Part shown: piece after piece, positions 35,901-47,900 of the stretch
Numbering within the stretch: the first letter of the stretch is position 1
Layout of the letters: every line of letters begins with the position of its first letter
NCBI GenBank assembly: GCA_035048495.1
Contig: CM068553.1
Span: 27,552,978 to 27,616,977 of the forward strand
Direction of reading: 5' to 3'
Length of the DNA: 64,000 bases
Origin: Euptelea pleiosperma
Taxonomy: Eukaryota; Streptophyta; Magnoliopsida; Ranunculales; Eupteleaceae
Translations under genes and position numbers: made by a program
The notes under the pieces: generated by a model
What the model saw: only the letters and a program-made list of their open reading frames with translations
Database searches by the model: none
What the model was told of the DNA's origin: nothing

Positions 35901-38900
35901 TTTTTGGATGTTCTTTAGTTCTTGAGTTCATAAATTAGTTTTTGGGTTTCTTCTTGTTCCCGATCTATGTGGGGTTTTTTGGCGAGTTTTGTCGCATGCT
36001 TTTGCTCATCTACAATGCTTTTGCTCGTTCTTCGTATGGATGTGTATGGAAGGGGATCTTGAAGGTTTCAACAGATTTTTCATGAGGATTTAGGTTTGCA
36101 GTAGCGGTGGGGAACAAAATCAGATTTTGGGAGGACATTTGGTGTTGGGATTCATATTTCAAAAATGAGTTTCCGACTCATTTCACTCTTTCTGTGAGGA
36201 AGAATTGGTCATTCCAGGATTGTGCCTATGTAGGAGGGGAGGTATTGGGGTGGACTTTGGTTTTAGGAGAAACCTCAATGATTGAGAGATTGAGTCTCTG
36301 TCTAGATTGTTATCTCGATTACACGATGTGCATCTTATGACATCGGCTCAGGATAAGTGGGTGTGGAATTGGTCTAAGGGAGGTACGTTTTTGGTTTGAT
36401 CTTTTTACGAGGGTTTAGATGATTCTATAGATGTTAGATTTCCAGTCTCCTTGGTTTGGAGCCCCAAAGTCCCGACCAAGATAGCGTTCTTTGCTTGGTT
36501 AGTCTCGTTGGAGAAGATTTGGACAGTGGATCACTTAGGCCCTGTTTGGGAATGCTTCTGTAGAAGCACTGCGGAAAAGTGCTTCTGCAGAATCTATGGA
36601 AGCAGCTAATGAAAAGCGCTCTTTTCTAGAATAGCGTTTGGCAAACTATGATGGAGAAGTGTTGTTCTGTGTGTAGAAGCTAGTATTGTTGTTTAGCAAA
36701 ACCAACTCTGAGCTTTTGAATTCTGTCAAAATGTCAAGAATACCCTTATATTAAAAAAAAGGCAATAGTTGATTTTTTAGCTCACCTAAGGCAAATACCA
36801 TATTTTGAATTACATCTTATAGATCCCAATTAGAGTATCAGTCATTTATTTAGTAATAATTTCTTATCAGTCTATTTTGAGTTATTTCTTGTAATATTTG
36901 GAACAAGATGATCTGGTTGGGTCAATTAGGGGTGTAGCCGTGTAGGAGATCCCATTAGCTGGACCGTCTGGCTAGTCCAATGGACTTTGAAAGGGCCTGC
37001 CTATGTTAGGCCAGTTTAGCTTGATAGCAATGTGTTTTATATGGTATTATTTACGAGCAAAGCTATCAACGACCAGATGGGGCACTATGTTGTGGCAATT
37101 TGGGCTGTCCTTTTAATGGCCATGGTCCAGAATTCATTCTATCTAAAAAGATTTAACCATCCGATCAATCATGCATATTTTTTACCAACCAAGACTACTG
37201 ATTGGAGAGAATATTTGATGCCCTCCTGGGACTAAAAATTTTGAAGTTTCCCCTTCCCAAAATTGCTAAATGTAACATCTTTTAAGACCCATGCACTGAC
37301 CTTATGGTCTAGGTAGACCTATCGACGATTTCTAACAGTTGGATTTTAACATCCAAAAAAAGTGATTAAATTCAACTGTCAGAAATTACGGTATTAAAAT
37401 GCTCAGATCCAACGATTAGAAATTACCAATTAAACTTATTTTAGTACTAATGATGCTTGATAAGTTATAGAAGCAATTATTATTGGTGTGAGTACTAAAA
37501 CCAACGGCTAAAAATTATCAAACAAGCTGATTTTTTTAAGTAAAACTTATGTCACAAGTTGTTGTTACCGAAGCCCATCACAACCCACAATATGAACCAC
37601 ATGGCACGCTATTAGAGGGCGCTGACCGTATGGATGTTTGGCCAATCCCTTGGTGGACCTGCAAACCAATCATCAGCCTGATTAGTGATTTACAACCTTT
37701 GGATCTTTGCACCCAAATAATGCTCAATTCCCACGGTTAAAATCAACCCATGAAAATAACTTCAAGCCAATGCTTAGAAATCACTACTCGAGCTGATTTT
37801 TGGTTTGTAGGTCCACCGAGGGACTAACCAAACATCCATACGGTCAGCACCCTCTAATAGTGTGCCACGTGGCTCGTATTGTGGGTTATGATCGGCTTCG
37901 GTCACAACATCTTGTGACAGAAGTTTTAATCGATTTTTGGTATGAAAGTCTACCAAGGGATGAAATAAACATCCATGCGGTTACGAGTAACAAAATGGTT
38001 TTAGAGTTTAAGCTACATCTTGTTAATCGTCACCCATATGAAAAACTAGCAGGGTGCAGAAGTGATGTAAGTCCTAACAGGCAATTTAGCAAACAAGTGG
38101 TGAGCATGTCTAAGAGAGAACATAAATAGAATCATGTTGCAAACCAAACAAAAAGGTAATAACACAATGGAGAAGAACAAAACAAAAAAGAGAACTCCAA
38201 AAACAAATAAACAAAAAAAAATTCATTTTCAAGCCAACAGTAGAGGTAGGCACGGCGTTGTCCGGCAATGCATTTTCAAGCCAACATAAGAGAACTTGAA
38301 AGCAGCCACTAGCGTTGTCTGAAGCTGTTGCAGCAGCCATGACTTCCACTTCTGCACTCATGGTCCATCTCCGTCCACCTCTGCCTCATCATTGCTTCCT
38401 GGAAGTATTGCTCTATGGCCATGTGCTATGTTTCCCATTGTGTGCTATCTTTTGCTACTAGTCCATCCGTTATTTCAAGGCACCTGTGAGAGATTGATTA
38501 GCTCTACTGTTATTCAAAGCTTTGTATCAGAACTTCAATGGAGAATCCGATAGAATGTGAGAGAAAATATAGGACAAAAAGAGGGTTTTTTTTAAGAGAT
38601 TATCTCTAATAAATTGCGGGTTGTAAGAGGATGGCCGACATGAAATTGATTGGAGCTCCTCGCTTGAAGCAAGAAAACTTTATGTTATTTAGAATCTGTG
38701 GGTTATATACTCTTCAACTCACGCTAGATCAATCCCTTATGTTCTTCCTTCAACCTCTTTCTCTTAATCCCTTCTGTTCTTTGCAGTTGCTACTAGTTTC
38801 AGTCCAAGTAAAAAAGAAAGAGAAACGGTAGGTTTTTTTTGTTTTCTTTTCATATGTTACGACTTGGGACAAAAAGGTCCAAAGAGGAGAGCCGTTTTCA

Positions 38901-41900
38901 CGGTGATCTGCTTCCGGCACAAGCGCGGAAGTACTTTTTTGAGAAACACCTTCCCGGGTGTTTCTTAAAAGAGCACTTCTAGCTTCTTTTAGACGCTGGA
39001 AGCCAAAGCACTTTTGCAAACCAAACGGAGATTTATGCTCAGGAAGTGCTTCTTGGTGTCAAAAGCTGGAGAAGCGCTTCTTAAAAAGCGTTCCCAAACA
39101 CTACCTTAATCTCTAGAAAGATCGTTATCATTGGTTATTGTGTGATGTGCAAGCAGCATGGGGAATCTGTCTACCATCTACTATTACATTGTGATATAGC
39201 TAGGGAGGTGCTTGGTCTTAATTTTCTATGGGGTTTGGGATATGTTGGGTCTTGGGTGGTGCCGGTTTCAATCATGGATTTATTGGTAAGTTGGCAATCT
39301 TATGCATTTTACTCTCGAGGGAAGATTTTTTGGCGGATGTTACCTTTTGCGATTATTTGGGGTATTTGGAGGGAGAGGAATCAGAGAACATTCGAAGGAA
39401 AGACTCATGATACGCAATATATTACCCTTAGTATTAAGCGTATGATGTTTTTGTGGTCAAAGGTGTTCCGGGAGTGTAGAGGGCTTTTTTTCGAAGATTT
39501 TGTCTTTTGATGGGAACTTTTGTGCTTTAGGGACGAATGATGTCCGTGTATTGCTTATGTTATCTAGGCGTCTTTCCTTCTCTTTTGGACTCGACGTTTA
39601 GTAGTCCACCTCGACCTCTAGAGGTGGGTCCCATGTAGTTTGGTTTTGGCTTTTGCTTCTTTTCAATACATTTTTATACTTATAAAAAAACAAATCTCAT
39701 CACGTTTGGAGCTGATTTGAGGTTTCGGAAACAATTTTTCCCCAAAAAAGTGGTACCGCCTGGCCCTATTTTCCTTTTTTCGGGCATCTCAAGGGTAGTA
39801 AACTCTGCCCGGCTGTGTTCCCAATTATTTCTAGGGTCGTTATGCATGTACGCACCCTTATTGAAGCCTTTTCTCATCTATCGTGATATGTATTGGTTAT
39901 TAGAAGCTCGAAATGTCCTCTGATCATGCTTTGAAGCTATTTGTGAGACCCTTGCGGAGCACTTGTTTACGTTTGTTGAGGGTTCGTTTGTGTGTATTAC
40001 CTTCCTCTTAGTTTTTTGTTTATATTGATCATCATGTCTACTAGTGGGGTTATCGGAGGATCCATAGAGAGTATAGAGACCACCTCGAACAGTGTCAGAG
40101 GTCCCATAGTGACTCAAATGGGATTCGAGAATCCCGGATTGCAGATTACTTTAGTTAAGTTAGATGGGAAGAACTACTTGGAGTGGTCTCAGGCTGCCAA
40201 GATGGATATTGGGGGTCATGGGAATTTTGGTTACATCACATGGCGGATTGTTGAACCCAAGACTACAGATGACCCATTGTATGAGAAATGAGAGACGGAG
40301 CATCTCACCGTCATGTCATGGCTCCTGACTTCCATGCTGACGCATATCAGTAGAGGGTTCTTATTGCAACATACGGCCAAGGAAGTCTGGGATACAACCT
40401 CTCAAACCTACTCTCAGCAGCAGAACTTGGCCAGGGCCTTCCAACTTCGTCAAAGTATTTCCCATCTCCATCATGGGGATATGACTCTCTCAGATTATTT
40501 TGCTACGCTTCGGAGCATGTAGGAGGAGCTAGATTACTATTACACTTACCAGCCTGACTGATTGGCACATTCTGCGTCATTCAGTATTGGAAGCTGGTTG
40601 AGGAGACGAATCTTCGAGTTCTAACAGGGCTCAACTCAGTATATGAGTTATCCAGGATTCATATCCTTAGCTGTGACGCGCTTCCATCTCTCAGTCAGTT
40701 GTACTATGTTCAGAGCAAGGAGAGCCGACGCAGTGTCATGGCACTTACCTCTGTCCCAGACTGATCTGCTCTCGTGTTTGCTTCCACTCCGCAATGCTCT
40801 CAGTGGAACCGTATCTTCACTCTTGTGACACCATCAGCTCCTTCCTCTACTGGGAAGTTCTCTGATCGTGAGAGGCCCAAGTGTGACCATTTTGGCCGCC
40901 TTGGGCATGTGAGGCCAAGTGTTGGGAGTTGCATGGTCGTCCTCAACACTCTAGCCGTTCGACTGCACCTACTGCTCATAGTGCTGCTTCCGAGACTCCC
41001 AGTGGTGCTTCCCTGGATACTCCCACACTGGTTGCTCCTCCTATGGCCACCCGGGGCTTCTCTTTTTCCACTATGCCAGTTCAACAAGCTGAGATTGACA
41101 ACCTCCGAAGGTTCCTTGCCCAGTTAGAGGGCCCCTCTGCCACTCCTACCTCTTTTTCCCAGTCAGGTACCGTTAGCACTGCCCATCATGTGTCTACTAC
41201 TTCTCCCAGTCCTGCTTGGATCATTTGATTTCAGGTGCTTTTGAACACATGACGGGTAACTCTTCACTCTTCTCTTCCTATTCTGTTTGCTCAGGTAGAG
41301 ATAAAGTTAAAATTGTTGATTGTACTCTCTCCTCTGTATCTGGGAAAGGGACTGTTAACCTTTTCCCAAATTTCTGTCTTTTGTCTTGCATGTTCATTCT
41401 TTTACTTCTAACCTTCTCTTTTGTTAGTTCTCTCACTAAAAGCTTGAATTGCATTGTCAATTTTTTCCCTTCTTCATGTGTCTTTTAAGATCTAGAGGCG
41501 AGGACGATTGGTGCTAGATATGTAGTGGATGGACTCTTATTGTTTGGATGGACTGCTTGTTGAGCCTACAACACTTTATTCCCATAGTAGTAGTAGTAGT
41601 AGTAGTCGACTCAGTCTGGAGTCTATTTTGTGTTGGCATGCACGGCTTGGACATGTTTCTTTTCAATATTTGAGACTCTTATTTCCTTCTTTATTTGCTT
41701 TTGTTTCTATGACTGACTTGCATTGTGAAACTTGTGAGCTTGCAAAACATTGTCACTCATCTTACCCTTCACGACGCCATTGTAGCTTACTTTCTTTTGA
41801 TATTGTGCATTCTGATGTGTGCGGCTCTGCCCTTGTTGCTTCATCCCTTGGCTTCCGTTATTTTGTTAGTTTTGTTGATGATCATACCAGATGTACCTGG

Positions 41901-44900
41901 ATTTAGTGTACCATCTTTCCAAATTTTCATAAAATGATCCAGACACAATTTGATGCTCAAATCAAACACCTTTGCATTGACCAAGGGGGTGAATACTGTT
42001 GTCAGGGACCTACTTGTAATATCTCATATTCTAGAAGGGGCCCTTGTAATATTGTAAAACTTCACTTAATATATATATTGGGTGAAATCGTGTAGGCTAT
42101 TCTAAGCTCTACACGATTTCTCCTCTTCCCCCAATTCTCTTCTCCTCTCCTCTCTTCCATCTCTAACCCTAATCTCTTATTCTGGTTACGATTCAAGATT
42201 ACAACAAATACATGTATGGTGGTCTTCAGCATTATTTGGCTGCTCATGGGATTGGCCATCAGAACTCCTACAGCTATACCCCTCAGCAGAATGATGTTGC
42301 TAAAAGGAAGAATCGCCATCTCCTTGAGGTGGCTCGCTTACTTCTTATTGGTAGTCATATGCCTAAATGTTTTTGGTGTGATGTTGTCATGACTGCTAGT
42401 TTCCTTATTAATCGCATGCCACCACGTGTCGTGCATTTTCGCACTCTTTATTAGATTCTTAAATCTGATTGCCCCTTTATTTGTTGTTCCCCTTCGTGTG
42501 TTTGGTTGTGTGTGCTATGTTCACATTCTTCCCAACCGCACTAAATTGGATTCCAAGGCCCTCAAGTGCGTCATTCTTGGGTATTCTTCTCATAAGGGGT
42601 ACAAGTGTTACCACCATTCTTCTAGGAAGTAGTTTATCTCTATGGATGTAACCTTCCGAGAGTCCTCTTTCTTTTTTTCCCTTGCCTCTCTTTAGAGGTA
42701 GAAGAGTTGTGATGAAGAGAGGCAAGAAAGGCTTTCAAATGTTCCTCTCCATGTTCCTATTCCTCCCACTATTCTAGTTGAGATGATTGGTCGGCCAACT
42801 ATAAGAGTTGATAGAAGCTTTGGTAGTGCTCAAGGGAACTTAAGGTCTATACTAGAAAGAGGGAAGGCAACAACTGATACATGTCCAGGCGTACCAATTG
42901 TACCTGAAATTCCCTTATTATTATTATGAATGTCCTAGAGGGGGGTGAATAGGACATAATCGAGTTCTTTAAAATTATGCGGAATATAATTAAATTCCAT
43001 TTCGATTTGCCTTTTAAATTAACCACAATCTCACGCATTCGCAAAAAGAGTAATTAAACAATGAGAGACAAAAGCATTTCACAACATGAGATTTAAGTGG
43101 TTCGGTGTTCACACACCTACATCCACTGTCACGCTCTTCAAAGAGAACAAAATCTACTATTCAATCAGGTAAAACAGACTATTACAATTGAATAATTGCA
43201 ATTAGAAATCCACTAACCAAACAAGAGAACCACTTCTCTCAGCGCCTAGTTACACTGTAGGTCAAGCAGGTCAACGCCTAGTTACGCTCTAGGTCAAGCA
43301 GGTCAATGCTTAGCGTAGCTCTAGGTCAAGCCAAGTTGAGTAAAGACTCAACTCACACAGGATTTCTCCCACGAGTTCTACAAGAGAAGAACTCTAAAAG
43401 GTTTCAGCAATATAATCAACAATAAAGTACTTACCTCTCTAGATGAGAGGAGGAGAGGTCACGAAGCCTAGAGAAAGGCTTCCAAAGTGGTGCAGATCAA
43501 ATACTCGAGCAAGTCACTTGAGTCGTGATTGTTGTACGAACACAGGGAAGAACTCCAAACGCTCCAACCCAAATCTCCAAAAAGGTTGCACAGGATAGTC
43601 ACAGACGGAGATTAGGGTTTCAAAAACCGATAGACAAACGAAGGTATAGGTATGGCAAAAGTTCGTATGCTTCAAACATCGTCTTTCCCAAAGAAGCAAA
43701 TGAGGGTTTAATTAGAACCAGGGTGCAACGGATCCTAAATCCGAAAAAGGAAAGCGCGGGGTCGACCTCAAGTACTTCGGTCGACCGAGCTCTTCGCCCT
43801 GACGGTCAAACAGAAAGGTGCTCATATAGGGTCGACCCCAAACAGTCTGGGTCGACTGAGCGCGGGGTCGACCTCAAGTACTTCGGTCGACCGAGCTCTT
43901 CGCCCTGACGGTCAAACAGAAAGGTCTCATATAGGGTCGACCCCAAATAGTCTGGGTCGACTGAGCTCCCGCGCCTTGACAGTCAGACATAATGATGCTT
44001 AATTAGGGTCGACCGCAAACAGTCTGGGTTGACCGAGCTGTTTGGGGTCAGCCCCTCTGAAAAACAACAAAAACACTACCAGCCTAACACCTATAAGACA
44101 ACTACCTTACCTTGATTACCTGTTGATCTCTGAACATTCTCAGATGATGGTTGTCATCTTCTTTGTGATGTACCTTCCTAGATTCAGTTAAGATGTTCTT
44201 CATTGAGGCTATGTAGGTTCTTCAGAGTTTCTTTGGCAAAGTTTCTCATGGTCTTCTACGGTCTTCTTGAAGTAATGCTCTCAAGTAACAAACAATACAA
44301 GTGTCATGGAATTTGACAATAATAAACATTGAGTTTTCAGTCTCCCCTTTTGTCAATTCTATGACAAAACCCAATACCCAAAGAACAACACTCTTAACAA
44401 ATTACAATACTATAACTCTCACAAGTACAAATGTAAAACATAACTCTCTCCAAGTGAATCCAGCCAAGAGCTCCCCCTAACTCGGTTATCCTTCAGAAGA
44501 TTGTGTTGTCAGTTGATCATTGAGTTGTTCCTGAAACAGTAATAGACAAACACTACCTTTTCGACTAAGTGGATCATTAGGAAATTAGTCGGTTAAGAAC
44601 ATGCATTTTTAGACATCACAAATATCTCATTTCCAAGGTTGTCAAAAAAAAATTGCAAGGGGATACAAGGGTACATACACACAAATATAATAGTAAACTC
44701 TAAAACCTTTCAGAATCACAAATCAAATCAAATCACATATCCATCCAATTGAAACAATTAATTCATATCTAAAATCACAAAACACAAATCACATATCCAT
44801 CCAGTTGAACAATTCTCCCCTTTCTTGTCTATGATTAGTTGAATTATAGAATTAGGGTTCGGATTAGGGTTTCACAGTATAGGAGAAAGAGAGAAAGGGG

Positions 44901-47900
44901 AAGAGAGGCTGTCATTGTGTGTAATTCACAATGACCCCATAAATCTTATTTATAAAAAAGGGTTACATAAAAAAGGATAAGTATACCCCTCATAAGAGGT
45001 ATTTACAGAACTACCCCTATACAAGATAAATACGTATTTCTATGTATCTGATAACACTCCCCCTCAAGTTGGCGCATAGATATCTTTCATGCCCAACTTG
45101 CATAAACATCTATGAAGTTGCCAACTAGGAATTCCTTTGGTGAAGACATCTACTACTTGCTCATCTGTCTTCACAAAGGGGGTACAAACCTCCCCAGATA
45201 CAATCTTCCCCCAAATGAAGTAGCGATCCACTTCAATGTGCTTGGCCCGATCATGTTTTACCGGATTGTGAGCAATGCTGATAGCCGCCTTGTTGTCACA
45301 GTACAAGCTCATGGGTCCCAAGACTGGAAAGCCAAGTTCAGCCACCAACATCTTCAGCCAGAGTATCTCACACAAGCCATGGGCCATTGCCCTAAATTCT
45401 GCCTCTGCACTGGATTTGGCAACTACTGGTTGCTTCTTGCTCCTCCAGGTAACTAGATTGCCTTCCACAAAGGTGCAATAGCCTGAGGTAGATCTCCTGT
45501 CATCCTTGGCACCAGCCCAGTCTGCATCAGTATATGACTCTACTCTCATGTGGCCATTCTTCTGAAAAAGGAGGCCTCGGCCAGGGGCAGACTTGAGGTA
45601 TCTCAATATCTTGTGAGCTGCCTCTATGTGAATCTCCCTAGGAGAATGCATGTACTGACTGATAACACTGACTGCATAGGCAATGTCTGGACGAGTTAAG
45701 GAGAGGTAGATCAACCTTCCAACCAATCTCTGGAAGCCCCCCACATCTTGTAAAGGTATACTGCTCGAGTCGGCTAGCTGGTGATTTTGCTCTATGGGGG
45801 TCTCCACTGGCTTAGCTCCCAGCTTGCCAGAGTCCTTCAATAGATCTAGGACGTACTTCCTTTGTGAGATGAAGATCCCTTGGTTGGATCTTGCAACTTC
45901 TATGCCAAGAAAGTATTTGAGGAGTCCTAGATCTTTGGTCTCTAACTCGCCTGCTAGATGATCCTTTAGCTTGATCACCTCCTCTGCATCATTCCCTGTC
46001 AGAATGATATCGTCAACATAGACGATGAGGGCCGTAGTGCTCTTCCCTAGGTGCTTTTTAAATAGGGTGTGATTAGCTTGGCTTTGAATATATCCCAGGT
46101 TCTTCACTGCTAGAGTGAACCTCTCAAACCAAGATCTGGGGGATTGCTTAAGCCCATAGAGGGCTTTCCTCAGATGTTACACCTTGCTGCTGTCCCCTGG
46201 GGGAGTGAACCCTGGAGGAGGTACCATATAGACCTCTCCATGCAGATCACCATGAAGGAACATTCTTCACATCCAGCTGATGCAAAGGCCATGCTCGGTT
46301 TGCTGCTACAGACGACAAAACCCTGATTGGAGTTCATCTTTGCCACAGGTGCAAAGGTCTCCACATAGTCAATCCCGTAGGTCTGAGTGTACCCTTTGGC
46401 AACCAGTTAGGCCTTGTACTTCTCTACTGACCCATCGGCCTTGTACTTCACTGTGAACACCTATCTGTATCCAACTGGCTTCTTGCCTCTTGGCAAGTCA
46501 ACAAGCTCGCAAGTTTTGTTCTTATCCAGCGCTTTCATTTCTTCTACTATAGCAGCTTTCCATCTAGGGTGTGCTAACCCTTTTGCCACGGAAGGAGTAG
46601 GAATGGTGGAAACTGACGTGATAAAGGCTCTGTATGAAGGTGACAAGGCATCGTAGGAAACGAAGTTGCTCAAAGGATGTTGAGTACAACTTCTGATGCC
46701 TTTTCTAATAGCAATAGTAAGATCAGAATCATCAGTAGACAAGGGAATGACAGGTATAGGGAGAGATGGAGGATTACCTGGATCCGAGGAAGGAACCACT
46801 GGTCCTGGATCAGCTGTGACTGTCGCCCTTCTGCTATAGACTTTGAGCTCCTTCTGAGCTCCAGGAGCACTATCAATCGTACTAATAGTATGAGTGGGTG
46901 GAGGCCTCTCAAACTCTAGAGGAGGAGATAGGGATATAGCAGGAAGAGGAACATTCCACCTCTCTTCATTACTACTCTCCCCCTGAAGAGAGGTGGGAGA
47001 GAAAAAAGGAAGCTCCTCACGGAAGGTGACATCCATACATACAAACTTCTTCCCAGAGGAGGGATGGTAATACTTGTACCCTTTATGGGTAGAGGAGTAA
47101 CCGAGAAAGATGCACTTGAGTGCTTTGGGATCTAGTTTGGTGCGATGAGGACCAAGGATATGTACATAACATACAAACCCAAAGATGCGAGGAGGAACAG
47201 AGAAAAGAGGAGAATCAGGGGAAAGAACCTGAAGAGGAGATTTAAAATTGAGAACACGAGAGGGTATTCTGTTACTCAAGTAGGCAGCATTTAATATAGC
47301 ATCTGACCAATAGGTCTTGGGGACATGAGAGCCAATCAAAAGAGATCTAGCAATCTCAATCAAATGTCGCATTTTTCTCTCAGCTACACCATTCTGTTGA
47401 GGGGTGTAGCTACAAGAATTTTGATGACAAATTCCATGGTCAAGAAGGTAGTGTTGAAGGCCCCCAAACATATATTCTCCACCCTGGTCAGTACGAAGAA
47501 CCTTGATGGAGATACCATACTGGGTTTGGATTATCTTATGAAAACCCCGAAAGATGGAATGAGCTTCATCATTGGTTTTCATGAGATAAACCCATGTACA
47601 CCTAGTATGATCATCAACAAAGGAAATGAAGTAGCGGAAGCCAAAGATAGAAATAGTTGGGGAAGGTCCCCATACATCAGAATGCATAATGTCAAAACAA
47701 GTAGAACTTCTATTACCTCTAGAGGGATAATTTGATCTACAATACTTGGAGAGCTCACATGTCTCACAGCGTAAAGCAGAAAAGGAAACAGAAGTAAACA
47801 AACTAGGAATTAAAAGTTTCAAATACTGAAAAGAGACATGCCCCAGACGAGCATGCCAGTTCAAAACAACATTTATCCTACTACTACTACTATTAGCAGA

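Larger units (their letters stand above)
42927..44339 (-). repeat. LTR of a third copia-type (SIRE/Maximus-like) element
   Basis: On the minus strand it starts TGAAAACTCAATGTTTATTA just after a polypurine tract and ends CCCTCTAGGACATTCA, giving TG...CA termini and about 1.41 kb. It carries two tandem arrays: palindromic GTCGAC repeats (43754-44040) and a 32-bp repeat (43242-43333). It interrupts copia C at 42926. The element continues to the right (44340-44839) with pre-LTR sequence only, so this is a 3' LTR with most of its element lost. No target duplication is visible. Confidence 0.7.
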
